64,000 nt of DNA from Verrucosispora sp. NA02020 (GTDB taxonomy: Bacteria; Actinomycetota; Actinomycetes; Mycobacteriales; Micromonosporaceae): the NCBI RefSeq assembly GCF_013364215.1, contig NZ_CP054923.1, positions 62,001 through 126,000 on the forward strand. Reading direction: 5' to 3'. Made by a program: the position numbers and the translations under genes. Position 1 is the stretch's first letter. Each line of letters starts with the position of its first letter. Under the pieces are notes generated by a model. The model did no database searches and was not told where the DNA came from. It worked only from the letters and a program-made list of their open reading frames with translations. Of the stretch, positions 47,323 to 55,851 are shown piece by piece.

Positions 47323-47420
47323 GCCCGACCGGGCGGCGATCGGCGCGCGGGATGATCCTCGCGGCCAGATCCCTCTCGTCCGACGGGTCAGGTTCATTTT
47401 TTCGTTCACGTCCATCGGGC

Positions 47421-48548
47421 ATGCTGTCGGATGTACGTACGCAACTCCTCCAGCCGGGCCGTAACCGGCTGAGTCCCGGATCCCGCGCCGGCCTCGGCGC
47501 GGCCCTTGCCCTGCTCGCGCTCGTCTCCGCCGTCGAGCTGGCAGACGGGAGGGCGGCGAACTACATCGCGCTGATGGTGGCCGCTCCGTTCCTGGCCGCC
47601 GCGTTGGCGTCCTGGCGCATCGTGCTCGGCGTCGGTGCCGCCGCGTCCGTGCTCGGCGCCTCGTTCGCATTGGCCGAGGAGAACGTCTCGCTCTCCACGG
47701 CGGTCGCGGTGGCGGGCATCGCGTTGGGCACCGGGATCGCGGCGGCGGTGGCGGCGGTACGTCAGCGGCAGGCCGAGCAGATCGCCGAGTTGTCCAAGCT
47801 CGCCGCGGTGGCCCAGCAGGCGGTGCTGCGTCCGCTCGGTCCCCGGGTCGGCACGCTGGCGGTGGCCGGACGTTACATCTCGTCCACCGCGAAGGCGGAG
47901 ATCGGCGGCGACCTCTACGAGGCCATCGACACCCCGTACGGCGTACGCATGATCATCGGTGACGTACGCGGCAAGGGCCTGGAGGCGGTCCGGCTGGCCA
48001 GCATCGTGCTGGGCTCCTACCGGCACGTGGCGTACGAGCGCTCGGACCTGCGCGGGGTGGTCGCGGACCTGGACCGGGCGGTGGCCCGCAGCGTGGGTGA
48101 CGAGGATTTCGTCACCGCCGCGCTGGTGGAGGAGCGGGGCGGCACGCTCACCATCGTCAACTGTGGACATCCGGCGCCGCTGCTGCTGCGTCGGGGCGCG
48201 GTGATCCCGCTCGAACCGCCCGCCCCGGCACCCCCGCTGGGCTTCATGCCGGTGGTCCGGCCCCGGGTCGAGCGGCTGGAACCCGGCGATCGCCTGCTGC
48301 TGTTCACCGACGGGCTCGGCGAGGCCCGCCGGGACGGCGAGTTCTTCCCCACCGCCGACCGGGCGTGGCGGCTGCTCGGGCACGGCACGGTGGGCGACGG
48401 TCTGGCCTCGCTGGAGACCGCTCTGGTGGAGTGGGTGCACGGTCGGTTGGACGACGACATCGCGCTGGTCCTGATGGAGTACACGGGTTCGCGCGGTGGC
48501 GCGACGGCGGCGGTGCCGAGCTGGGAGGTCGGGGCGGCCGAGAGCTGA
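47421..48548 (+). CDS. Membrane SpoIIE-type PP2C phosphatase
   Basis: 375 aa. About five transmembrane helices in the first ~115 residues (LGAALALLALVSAVEL to TGIAAAVAAVRQR) form a small sensor. A short coiled segment (RQRQAEQIAELSKLAAVAQQAVLRPL) follows, then a PP2C/SpoIIE domain (~145-355): GGDLYEA, GDVRGKGLEAVRLA, NCGHPAPLLLR, FTDGLGEARRDG and DDIALVLM. This class dephosphorylates anti-anti-sigma factors in partner-switch stress pathways. No RsbV/RsbW gene is adjacent. The start ATG lacks a clear RBS. Confidence 0.9.
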   Translation: MLSDVRTQLLQPGRNRLSPGSRAGLGAALALLALVSAVELADGRAANYIALMVAAPFLAAALASWRIVLGVGAAASVLGASFALAEENVSLSTAVAVAGIALGTGIAAAVAAVRQRQAEQIAELSKLAAVAQQAVLRPLGPRVGTLAVAGRYISSTAKAEIGGDLYEAIDTPYGVRMIIGDVRGKGLEAVRLASIVLGSYRHVAYERSDLRGVVADLDRAVARSVGDEDFVTAALVEERGGTLTIVNCGHPAPLLLRRGAVIPLEPPAPAPPLGFMPVVRPRVERLEPGDRLLLFTDGLGEARRDGEFFPTADRAWRLLGHGTVGDGLASLETALVEWVHGRLDDDIALVLMEYTGSRGGATAAVPSWEVGAAES

Positions 48549-48700
48549 CCCCCGGGGCCGTCGGGCGGTGTCCGGCCGGGCCGGGTCGACCTTCGGGGCC
48601 GGGCGACGGCGTGCCGCCGGAACCTGAACCGCAAGTGTGTAATCCCTGTCACTCCGGTGTGCGGGTTGTCGCTGCCTACCCGTCAGTAATAGAGTCTGGG

Positions 48701-48716
48701 GTTACTGATCGGTAAC
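48701..48716. promoter_or_regulatory. Palindromic operator (TetR-like) at the acyl-CoA dehydrogenase promoter
   Basis: GTTACTGATCGGTAAC is a near-perfect palindrome at the predicted start site of promoter TTGTCG (48666-48671), 18 bp, TAGAGT (48690-48695). It shares 12 of 16 bases, including both outer arms, with the palindrome at 29363-29378. Confidence 0.65.
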
Positions 48717-48742
48717 ACCTGTCCGGAAGCGGGGCCAGCGAC

Positions 48743-50599
48743 ATGACCCACTACAAGAGCAACCTTCGGGACCTCGAGTTCAACCTGTTCGAGGTGTTCG
48801 GGGCGGACCGGTCGTTCGGCCAGGAGCCGTACTCCGAGCTCGACGTCGACACGGCGCGGAGCTTCCTCGCCGAGATGGACCGCCTGGCCCGCGAAGACCT
48901 CTCCGCCAGCTACACCGACGGTGACCGCAACCCGCCGGTCTTTGACCCGGCCACCCACACCGCGCCACTGCCGGAGTCGTTCAAGAAGTCGTACCAGGCG
49001 TTCATGGACTCCGAGTTCTGGCGGCTCGACCTGCCCCCGGAGCTGGGCGGCACCAACGCCCCCCGGGCGCTGTGGTGGGCGCTCGCCGAGCTGGTGCTCG
49101 GCTCGAACGCCCCGGTCTGGATGTACGCCTCCGGCCCGTCCTTCGCGCACGTGCTGCACGTCGAGGGCACCGAGCAGCAGAAGAAGTGGGCCAAGCTCTT
49201 CATCGACCAGCAGTGGGGCTCCACGATGGTGCTCACCGAGCCGGACGCCGGCTCGGACGTGGGCGCCGGCCGCGCGCGGGCGATTCCCCAGCCGGACGGC
49301 TCGTGGCACATCGAGGGCGTGAAGCGCTTCATCACCTCCGGCGAGCACGACCTGAGCGACAACATCGTCCACTACGTCCTGGCCCGTCCGGTCGGCGTGG
49401 AGGGTGTGGGCGGCCCCGGCACCAAGGGCCTGTCGTTGTTCGTCGTACCGAACTACTTCTTCGACGAGGACAGCGGCGAGCTGGGCGAGCGCAACGGCGT
49501 CTTCGCCACCAACGTCGAGCACAAGATGGGCCTCAAGGTCTCCAACACCTGCGAGCTGACCTTCGGCGAGCACGGCGTACCGGCCAAGGGCTGGCTGCTG
49601 GGCGAGAAGCACGACGGCATCCGGCAGATGTTCATGATCATCGAGTACGCCCGGATGCTGGTCGGCACCAAGGCGATCGCCACCCTCTCCACCGGCTACC
49701 TCAACGCCCTGGAGTACGCCAAGAACCGGGTGCAGGGCGCCGACCTGGTCCAGCAGTCCGACAAGAGCGCTCCCCGCGTCACCATCACCCACCACCCGGA
49801 CGTCCGCCGGTCGCTGCTGCTGCAGAAGTCGTACGCCGAGGGCCTGCGTGCCCTGGTGCTCTACACCGCGTCCTGGCAGGACAAGATCGCCCTCGCCGAG
49901 GCGGCCGGTGACGAGAAGGCCACCAAGCTGGCGAAGCGGGTCAACGACCTGCTGCTGCCCCTGGTCAAGGGCGTCGGCTCGGAGCGGGCGTACGAGATGC
50001 TCGGGCACGAGTCGTTGCAGACCTTCGGTGGTTCCGGCTTCCTCCAGGACTACCCGCTGGAGCAGTACGTCCGGGACGCCAAGATCGACACCCTGTACGA
50101 GGGCACCACCGCCATCCAGAGCCTCGACCTGATCTTCCGGAAGATCGTCCGGGACAACGGCAAGGCGCTGATGGCGGTCGCCGGAGAGATCCAGGAGTTC
50201 ATCACCACCGAGGTCGGCAACGGTCAGCTCAAGCAGGAGCGGCAGGCGCTCGGCAAGGCCCTCGCCGAGATCCAGAACATGATCGGTGTGATGACCGGCT
50301 GGCTGGGCGAGGTCCAGGGCGGCGACGCCCGGTCTCTCTACAAGGTGGGGCTGGGCAGCCGGCGGTTCCTGCTGGCGCTCGGCGACGTGGTGGTCGGCTG
50401 GCTGCTGCAGAAGCAGGCGGACGTGGCGCTGAAGGCGTTGGCCGGCGAGGTCTCCGCGACCGACAAGGCGTTCTACACCGGCAAGGTGGCCGCCGCCCGG
50501 TTCTTCGCCCGCGAGGTACTGCCCCGCGTCGGCGCCGACCGGCGCATCCTCGAAAGCACCGACCTGGACATCATGGACATCCCGGAGGAGGCGTTCTGA
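48743..50599 (+). CDS. Large acyl-CoA dehydrogenase (FadE type)
   Basis: 618 aa, longer than the ~380-aa core because of an N-terminal ~80-residue segment and a C-terminal helical extension, as in the FadE5/FadE6-like group. Core motifs: [19 protein letters not shown] (FAD/acyl-CoA), [25 protein letters not shown], and the catalytic-base region [17 protein letters not shown] with Glu in YEGT. It oxidises acyl-CoA to enoyl-CoA, passing electrons to ETF. The operator shared with the EtfD-like gene indicates co-regulation of the electron outlet. Confidence 0.93.
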   Translation: MTHYKSNLRDLEFNLFEVFGADRSFGQEPYSELDVDTARSFLAEMDRLAREDLSASYTDGDRNPPVFDPATHTAPLPESFKKSYQAFMDSEFWRLDLPPELGGTNAPRALWWALAELVLGSNAPVWMYASGPSFAHVLHVEGTEQQKKWAKLFIDQQWGSTMVLTEPDAGSDVGAGRARAIPQPDGSWHIEGVKRFITSGEHDLSDNIVHYVLARPVGVEGVGGPGTKGLSLFVVPNYFFDEDSGELGERNGVFATNVEHKMGLKVSNTCELTFGEHGVPAKGWLLGEKHDGIRQMFMIIEYARMLVGTKAIATLSTGYLNALEYAKNRVQGADLVQQSDKSAPRVTITHHPDVRRSLLLQKSYAEGLRALVLYTASWQDKIALAEAAGDEKATKLAKRVNDLLLPLVKGVGSERAYEMLGHESLQTFGGSGFLQDYPLEQYVRDAKIDTLYEGTTAIQSLDLIFRKIVRDNGKALMAVAGEIQEFITTEVGNGQLKQERQALGKALAEIQNMIGVMTGWLGEVQGGDARSLYKVGLGSRRFLLALGDVVVGWLLQKQADVALKALAGEVSATDKAFYTGKVAAARFFAREVLPRVGADRRILESTDLDIMDIPEEAF

Positions 50600-50642
50600 T
50601 CGGCCCGGTCGACACCGCGCGGTGACGTAGTCCGCGCTGTCC

Positions 50643-50680
50643 GGTGCAGCCGGTGGGGCATGTGCCCCACCGGCTGCACC
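50643..50680 (+). terminator. Terminator of the acyl-CoA dehydrogenase gene
   Basis: An 18-bp perfect inverted repeat (50643-50660 with 50663-50680) beginning 43 bp after the stop codon. Confidence 0.8.
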
Positions 50681-50924
50681 CGTTCGCGGGTGCTTCCGTG
50701 CGCTCGGTGTGTCCATGCCCTTTTGAATGCCTCATTTACTGAGGCTGGTGGAACGGGTTCCGGAGTATCGATCTGGAGGTGGGTGGAGTTGTTGTCGCCA
50801 GAGCGACAACAACTCCACCCACCTTCACGATGAACGCCTCGGGAGTCCCGAAGCCGATCAGCGCGGCGGCAACACCCCCGGCCCGACACCGCGCAGGGGC
50901 ACCACCCACGCCCACACCCACCGG
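50681..50924. other. Intergenic region holding a perfect 22-bp palindromic element
   Basis: There is no supported gene between the dehydrogenase terminator and the leftward DUF6458 gene. The only structure is the inverted repeat at 50777-50824, described separately. Confidence 0.5.
50777..50824. repeat. 22-bp perfect inverted repeat, 4-nt loop
   Basis: Arms 50777-50798 and 50803-50824 are exactly complementary around CAGA. The arm contains GGAGTTGTTGTCGC. It stands ~100 bp past the dehydrogenase terminator, so it is not needed for termination and looks like an interspersed palindromic repeat. Confidence 0.8.
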
Positions 50925-51194
50925 TCAGCTCGGCGGTGCGGTCGGCGGTGGCGGGTCGGGAGGCGGCGGCATCATCGCGGTCGGATGCGAGAGCCGGTTC
51001 TCCTCCACGATCAGTGTCCGGGCCCGCTTGCGGCGGTCCTGCCAGAACCAGAGCGTGGTGAGCAGGACGGTCAGCCCGGCCAGGATGAAGACCCAGCCGA
51101 CCGCCCGCAGGTCGATCCACCAGACGTTGGCCCTGATGGCGAACGTCAGGATCGCGCCGATGGCGATCAGGAAGATTCCACTACCAATGCCCAT
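50925..51194 (-). CDS. DUF6458-family small membrane protein (copy A)
   Basis: 89 aa. MGIGSGIFLIAIGAILTFAI and VGWVFILAGLTVLLTTLWFW are two transmembrane helices with the conserved linker RANVWWIDLRAVGW. The C-terminal tail is basic then Pro-rich. A paralogue with the same N-terminus lies 0.8 kb away on the other strand. These proteins are common and uncharacterised in actinomycetes. Confidence 0.8.
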   Translation of the reverse strand: MGIGSGIFLIAIGAILTFAIRANVWWIDLRAVGWVFILAGLTVLLTTLWFWQDRRKRARTLIVEENRLSHPTAMMPPPPDPPPPTAPPS

Positions 51195-51362
51195 GTGCGC
51201 GGCACTCCCCCGTGCGGTTGCTCTGGGCGTACTCGGACTGGTCAGCGACGGTTACCCGTCCGGCGCGGGGTTACCCGCGCTGTCGACCGGCGAACACGAC
51301 CCGGCGCGCGGCGCGGTGGTCGGGTGATCCGGCCTTCACTAGTGCGGTGTCGCCCCGGCTGG

Positions 51363-51902
51363 TCAGCCGCGTGCGGTGTGCCGGACGTCGATCGGGGCCG
51401 TACCCCGTCCCAGTTCCGCCCAGGACACCGTGGGTCGGTGCCGGACCATGTCGCTGGTGCGCAGCCCGTCCGGGGCGGCGCCCTGCGGATCGAGCGACTC
51501 GGACAAAAGCGAGATGCCGGGATTGTGGGCGATCAGCAGGACGGTGCCGATGGACGGTTCGACCCGGCGCAGCAGGGTCAGCAGGTCCTCCGGATGCGCC
51601 TCGTACGCGTCCGTCTCGTAGCGGACGACCGGAAACGGCCCGGTGGGTCCACCCTCCGGCGGCGAGCCGGTCATGCCCATCTCGACGTGGTGCCAGGTCT
51701 GCCGCGTACGCAGTGCGGCGGAGCAGATCACCAACTCCGGCAGCAACCCGTGCCGGGCGAGCCACGCCCCGGCAGCCGCCGCGTCGGCACGGCCCCGTGC
51801 GCTCAACGGTCGCTCGATGTCCGGTCCGTCCGCCGTGGGCTGTTCGGCCTTGGCGTGCCGTAGCAGCACGAGCGTGCGTTGCTGTCCCGAGGCGTCCGTC
51901 AT
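51363..51902 (-). CDS. SixA-like histidine phosphatase
   Basis: 179 aa. The N-terminal RHG-type motif reads TLVLLRHAKAEQP (catalytic His), the second His is in LLIAHNPGISLLS, and ERPLSARGRADA and CSAALRTRQTW complete the SixA-type pattern. SixA removes phosphate from phosphohistidine in phosphotransfer systems, and many actinobacterial relatives are of unknown substrate. It sits between two DUF6458 paralogues, divergent from copy B. Confidence 0.9.
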   Translation of the reverse strand: MTDASGQQRTLVLLRHAKAEQPTADGPDIERPLSARGRADAAAAGAWLARHGLLPELVICSAALRTRQTWHHVEMGMTGSPPEGGPTGPFPVVRYETDAYEAHPEDLLTLLRRVEPSIGTVLLIAHNPGISLLSESLDPQGAAPDGLRTSDMVRHRPTVSWAELGRGTAPIDVRHTARG

Positions 51903-52016
51903 GCCACCAGCTTGCCCGATTGGCGATCTCCGTGCCGGGGTAAGTCCCTCGATGCCGCAACCTCATCCATGGCCGCGGCGAAGTGGAATGCAGCTTCGAG
52001 CCGAGGAGACGACGAC

Positions 52017-52301
52017 ATGGGCATCGGTGGCAGTATCTTCCTGATCGCGCTGGGCGCGATCTTCGCGTTCGCCGTGGAGGCGGATCTGGGCTGGCTCAAC
52101 CTGAGCGTCGTCGGCTGGGTGCTGATGCTCGCCGGTGTCGCTGGCCTGCTCGTCACCCTCTACTTCTGGAACTCCCGGCGTCGTCCGGTCGTCGCTCCGG
52201 TCCGTGAGGAGCGCGTGGTCGCCGAGCGCGCCGTTCCCGTGCAGGACAACCGGGTGGTGCAGGAGTACCGCGAGGTGCGCCGACCCGACCCGATGGTCTG
52301 A
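52017..52301 (+). CDS. DUF6458-family small membrane protein (copy B)
   Basis: 94 aa from ATG 52017, with GAGGAG eight bases upstream. MGIGGSIFLIALGAIFAFAV and VGWVLMLAGVAGLLVTLYFW are two membrane helices around EADLGWLNLSVVGW, followed by an Arg/Val/Glu-rich charged tail (VREERVVAERAVPVQDNRV) unlike the Pro-rich tail of copy A. The pair arose by duplication. Function unknown. Confidence 0.82.
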   Translation: MGIGGSIFLIALGAIFAFAVEADLGWLNLSVVGWVLMLAGVAGLLVTLYFWNSRRRPVVAPVREERVVAERAVPVQDNRVVQEYREVRRPDPMV

Positions 52302-52313
52302 CCCGTACGAGAC

Positions 52314-52350
52314 ACAACGGGGTGGCGGGAACGATCCGCCACCCCGTTGT
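52314..52350. terminator. Bidirectional terminator between convergent genes
   Basis: A perfect 15-bp stem (52314-52328 with 52336-52350) with a 7-nt loop, between DUF6458 copy B and the leftward hemolysin III gene. Confidence 0.85.
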
Positions 52351-52368
52351 CGTGCCGTCCGCCTCGGC

Positions 52369-53046
52369 TCAGGCGAACAGCGCGAAATAGATCGCGATGT
52401 GATGGCAGATCGCCGCGACCAGCGTGCAGGCGTGGAAGAACTCGTGATGGCCGAAAACGGTGGGCCACGGGTTCGGCCGACGCAGCGCGTAGAAGACCGC
52501 GCCGACGGTGTAGATGCCGCCGCCCACGGCCAGCAGCACCAGGGCGGTGACCCCGCCGTGGTGCAGGATGTCCGGCAGCATTCCCACGGACACCCAGCCG
52601 AGCGCCAGATAGAGCGGAGCGGAGAGCCACCGTGACGCGTGCGGCCAGATCAACTTCAGTGCCACGCCGCCCAGGGCGCCGCCCCAGACCACCGAGAGCA
52701 TGATCACGGCGGCGCGGGTCTCCAGCAGCAGAACACAGAACGGTGTGTATGTGCCGGCGATGAACAAGAAGATCATCGAGTGGTCCATCCGGCGCATCAC
52801 CTGGTACCCGCGTGTCGACCACACTCGACGGTGATAGAGCGCGCTGGTGCCGAAGAGGCCGCAGACGGTGAGGCTGTAGACGCCGGTACTGACCAGGGGT
52901 GTCCAGCCGGGGCGGGCGGCGGCGATCGAGCAGAGCACGATGCCGCAGATCAGTGCGACGAAGAACGCGTACGTGTGCAGCCAGCCGCGCATCCGGGGTT
53001 TCCCGATGTCGACCGGCTTGAGCCGGGGACGTGCTGAGGTGGTCAC
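52369..53046 (-). CDS. Hemolysin III (PAQR-family) membrane protein
   Basis: 225 aa from GTG 53046, seven transmembrane helices. The PAQR zinc-site residues are visible: SALYHRRVW (His), MDHSMIFLFIAGTYTPF (Asp-His), and near the end FGHHEFFHACTLVAAICHH (His-x3-His). Bacterial members are membrane-bound, thought to be hydrolases resembling adiponectin receptors (ceramidase-like); 'hemolysin' is historical. Monocistronic, divergent from pxpB. Confidence 0.92.
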   Translation of the reverse strand: MTTSARPRLKPVDIGKPRMRGWLHTYAFFVALICGIVLCSIAAARPGWTPLVSTGVYSLTVCGLFGTSALYHRRVWSTRGYQVMRRMDHSMIFLFIAGTYTPFCVLLLETRAAVIMLSVVWGGALGGVALKLIWPHASRWLSAPLYLALGWVSVGMLPDILHHGGVTALVLLAVGGGIYTVGAVFYALRRPNPWPTVFGHHEFFHACTLVAAICHHIAIYFALFA

Positions 53047-53152
53047 GGAATCAGGTTACGACAGCGTAGGTTACCTTCGGGTAGTGCAACGCGTCACGCC
53101 GTCCGACCAGCAGTCGACGCGCCGGTGGGCGACCGTCGGTCAGGATGGCGGG

Positions 53153-54121
53153 ATGCGGATCAGACCGGTCGGCGCGCACGCCCTTTTGCTCGACCTCACC
53201 CCACCACCGCCCCCCGAACCCGGCGGCGCCGCAGACCCGAGCGGCGATGTCGGCAACGGCTCCCCGACGGACGGCCTTCCTTCCGGTGGCTCCCCGACCG
53301 GTGGCTCCCCGACCGGTGGCTCCCCGGCGGAGGGATCCGCGGCGGGCGAATTCCCGACTGGCGGCGGGACGGTCGTCGACCTGGTGGAGGCGTGGCGAGC
53401 CGAGCTGTGGCGTCGCCGCGATAGAGGTGACCTGGTCGCCGAGGAGATCGTCCCGGCGGCCACGACCGTTCTGCTCGACGGCGTGCCGGACCTTGAGGCA
53501 ACCGCCATCCGCATAGCCGACTGGACCCCCACCCTCCGACCCGCGCCCGCGCCCGCGCCCGGCCTCGCGCCCGCGCCCGGCGCGGACACCCCCACTGCAC
53601 CGCGTCGATCATGGAGTTGTGGTGGGGACAAAGAGTCACATAACAGGACAGGCTATCGACCACCACTCCATGATCGACGCGGTGAGGCCGCGATGGAGCG
53701 TGAGGCCGCGATGGCGGATGCGGCGGGGTGGGGCGGGGGTGGTGGGGTGGTCGAGGTACCGGTCAGCTTCGACGGGGAGGATCTGCCTCGGGTCGCCGAA
53801 CTCTGGCGGGTGGACGTGCCGGCGGTGGTACGTCGGCTGCGGGAGACCGAGTTCCGGGTGGCGTTCTGCGGCTTCGCGCCCGGATTCGGGTATCTGACCG
53901 GGTTACCCGCCGGACTGGCGGTGCCCCGGCTGGCCACACCCCGTGCCCGCGTTCCGGCTGGTGCGGTCGGGCTGGCCGGGCCGTACGCCGGAATCTATCC
54001 GACCGCCTCGCCCGGCGGTTGGCTGCTGGTCGGACGGACCGGGCTGACCCTCTTCGACGTGACGGCCGATCCGCCCGCTCTGTTGACGCCCGGTACCCGC
54101 GTCCGGCTGGTGCAGGCATGA
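53153..54121 (+). CDS. pxpB: 5-oxoprolinase subunit PxpB, with two insertions
   Basis: 322 aa from ATG 53153, against the usual ~210-240 aa. The N-terminal domain (MRIRPVGAHALLLDL, VVDLVEAWRAELWRR, IVPAATTVLLDGV) and the C-terminal cyclophilin-like domain (VVEVPVSFDG, FCGFAPGFGYLTGLP, GPYAGIYPTASPGGW) are intact. Two extras interrupt them: a Gly/Ser/Pro repeat (GGSPT units) at about 35-75, and a ~60-residue linker at about 130-195 partly encoded by a palindromic DNA element (53598-53684). With PxpA and PxpC it cleaves 5-oxoproline to glutamate using ATP. It overlaps pxpC by ATGA. Confidence 0.88.
   Translation: MRIRPVGAHALLLDLTPPPPPEPGGAADPSGDVGNGSPTDGLPSGGSPTGGSPTGGSPAEGSAAGEFPTGGGTVVDLVEAWRAELWRRRDRGDLVAEEIVPAATTVLLDGVPDLEATAIRIADWTPTLRPAPAPAPGLAPAPGADTPTAPRRSWSCGGDKESHNRTGYRPPLHDRRGEAAMEREAAMADAAGWGGGGGVVEVPVSFDGEDLPRVAELWRVDVPAVVRRLRETEFRVAFCGFAPGFGYLTGLPAGLAVPRLATPRARVPAGAVGLAGPYAGIYPTASPGGWLLVGRTGLTLFDVTADPPALLTPGTRVRLVQA
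53598..53684. repeat. Palindromic element inserted in the pxpB coding sequence
   Basis: The arms 53598-53625 and 53660-53684 pair over 25 bp, with three unpaired bases (TGT) in the first arm, around a relatively AT-rich core. It is 87 bp, i.e. 29 codons, keeping the pxpB frame open. The arm shares GGAGTTGT with the palindrome at 50777-50824. Confidence 0.75.
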
Positions 54122-55050
54122 CCGGCGGACCGCCGCTTACGCCGGCCGTGACCGGTGGGATGCCGCTCGCAGGCGGTGTACCGGCGGTGTCACTGCGAGG
54201 GGAGATCGAGGTGCTGCGGGCCGGGGCGTTGACCACGGTGCAGGACCAGGGGCGCGTCGGATGGGCCCATCTCGGGGTGCCGCGTTCCGGTGCGCTCGAC
54301 CCGGCGGCGTTGCGGCTGGCCAACCGGCTGGTCGGCAATCCGGAGTCGGCGGCCGGACTGGAGATCACGCTGACCGGCTGCGACCTGCGGGTGGACCGGG
54401 CCACCACGGTCGCGGTGGTGGGTGCCGAGGCGGACATCTGGATCGGTACGCGGCCCGGCGACACCGGACGCCCGCTGGCCGTACCGGGCGGAACGGTGCT
54501 CCGTACAGGTCCCGCCCGACGGGGTCTGCGGTGCTGGCTGGCGGTGGCCGGGGGCATCGCGGTCGACCCGGTGCTGGGCAGTCGTGCCACGGACACGCTC
54601 GCCGGGCTCGGACCGGCACCACTGCGCGACGGCGATCTGCTGCCGCTCGGTGTCGTGCCGGATCCACCCGCGCCGGTCGACTTCACGGTGCCACCGCCGT
54701 TCCCGGCGGAACTGCACCTGACGGTGCGACTCGGCCCACGGCATGACTGGTTCACCCCGGTCGCGCTGGACCGGCTGCTCGGCACGGCGTACCAGGTGAG
54801 TCCGTTGAGCAACCGGGTCGGTGCGCGGCTGTCCGGTGCGCCGCTGCCCCGCGCGGTGGCCGGGGAACTGCCGAGCGAGGGCATCGTCCTCGGCGCGGTG
54901 CAGGTGCCGGCGGACGGCCAACCGTTGGTCTTCCTCGCCGACCATCCCACCACCGGTGGCTATCCGGTCATCGCGGTGGTGGACGACGTGACCCCACTCG
55001 CGCAGGCCCGTCCAGGCACTACGGTCAGGTTTCATGGACCTGAACGCTGA
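54118..55050 (+). CDS. pxpC: 5-oxoprolinase subunit PxpC
   Basis: 310 aa, ATG overlapping the pxpB stop. Biotin-dependent-carboxyltransferase-like (KipA) fold: GALTTVQDQGRVGWAHLGVPRSGALD, NRLVGNPESAAGLE, CWLAVAGGIAVDPVLGSRATD, and the end LVFLADHPTTGGYPVIA. A ~25-residue Gly/Pro-rich extension precedes the domain. It forms the PxpBC complex that phosphorylates 5-oxoproline for ring opening. It overlaps pxpA by 17 bp. Confidence 0.93.
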   Translation: MTGGPPLTPAVTGGMPLAGGVPAVSLRGEIEVLRAGALTTVQDQGRVGWAHLGVPRSGALDPAALRLANRLVGNPESAAGLEITLTGCDLRVDRATTVAVVGAEADIWIGTRPGDTGRPLAVPGGTVLRTGPARRGLRCWLAVAGGIAVDPVLGSRATDTLAGLGPAPLRDGDLLPLGVVPDPPAPVDFTVPPPFPAELHLTVRLGPRHDWFTPVALDRLLGTAYQVSPLSNRVGARLSGAPLPRAVAGELPSEGIVLGAVQVPADGQPLVFLADHPTTGGYPVIAVVDDVTPLAQARPGTTVRFHGPER

Positions 55051-55783
55051 CCTCGGTGAGGGATTCGGTATCTGGCCCCTCGGCGACGACGAGGCTCTGC
55101 TCAATCTGATCACCTCCGCCAACGTCGCCTGCGGCTTCCACGCCGGGGACGCGCCCACGATGCGCCGGGTCTGCGCCACGGCGGCGCAGCGTGGCGTGGC
55201 GATCGGTGCGCAGGTCGGCTACCGGGACCTCGCCGGTTTCGGCCGGCGGGCGATCGCGTACGAGTTCGCCGAGTTGCGCGACGAGGTGCTCTACCAGATC
55301 GGCGCGCTCCAGGCGTTCTGCCGGGCGTACCGCACCCGGGTCCGCTACCTGAAGCCGCACGGGGCGCTCTATCACGCGGCGGCGTGCGAGGAGATGCCGG
55401 CGGCGGCGATCGTCGCGGCGGTCGACGACTTCGATCGGGACCTGCCGCTGCTCTGCCCGCCCGGCTCGGTGCTGGCCCAACTCGCCCAGGGCGCCGGGAT
55501 GCGCGTGGTGGCCGAGGGGTTCGCGGACCGCAACTATCTGCCCAACGGTCGACTGGTGCCGCGTACCTCGCCCGACGCCCTGGTCACCGACCCGCAGGAG
55601 GTGGCGAACCGGGCGGTGCGGATGGCCACCGAGCGGGCGGTGACGGCCGTGGACGGGAGCGCGATCCCGTGTGTCGTCGAGTCGATCTGCCTGCACGGCG
55701 ACAGTCCCGGCGCGGTGGCCGCCGCGGAACTCGTCCGCGCCGCACTCATCGATGCCGGAGTGACGCCGACCGCGTTCGGCTGA
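55034..55783 (+). CDS. pxpA: 5-oxoprolinase subunit PxpA (LamB/YcsF family)
   Basis: 249 aa. MDLNADLGEGFGIWPLGDDE, SANVACGFHAGDAPTMRRV, IGAQVGYRDLAGFGRR, VRYLKPHGALYH and CLHGDSPGAVAAA are the typical LamB/YcsF motifs, with metal- and substrate-binding His/Asp. Together with PxpBC it hydrolyses 5-oxoproline (pyroglutamate), a spontaneous damage product of glutamine, to glutamate. It ends just before copy 2 of the 56-bp repeat. Confidence 0.95.
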   Translation: MDLNADLGEGFGIWPLGDDEALLNLITSANVACGFHAGDAPTMRRVCATAAQRGVAIGAQVGYRDLAGFGRRAIAYEFAELRDEVLYQIGALQAFCRAYRTRVRYLKPHGALYHAAACEEMPAAAIVAAVDDFDRDLPLLCPPGSVLAQLAQGAGMRVVAEGFADRNYLPNGRLVPRTSPDALVTDPQEVANRAVRMATERAVTAVDGSAIPCVVESICLHGDSPGAVAAAELVRAALIDAGVTPTAFG

Positions 55784-55790
55784 GAGGTTT

Positions 55791-55846
55791 GTTAGCAGGG
55801 GTCCCCTGCTATACCGCAGGCGTTAACAAGGGGCCCTTCCTTTCAC
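55791..55846. repeat. 56-bp interspersed palindromic repeat, copy 2
   Basis: Has the blocks AGCAGGGGTCCCCTGCT, GTTAAC and AAGGGGCCCTT. It matches copy 1 at 49 of 56 positions, without gaps, and again lies between convergent genes, 7 bp after pxpA and 5 bp from the end of the leftward gene. Confidence 0.85.
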
Positions 55847-55851
55847 CTCAG

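Noticed and set aside
53054..53095. Further copy of the GTTAC...GTAAC operator before the hemolysin III gene
   Set aside because: GTTAC half-sites occur, but the best alignment matches only about 9 of 16 positions and lacks symmetry.
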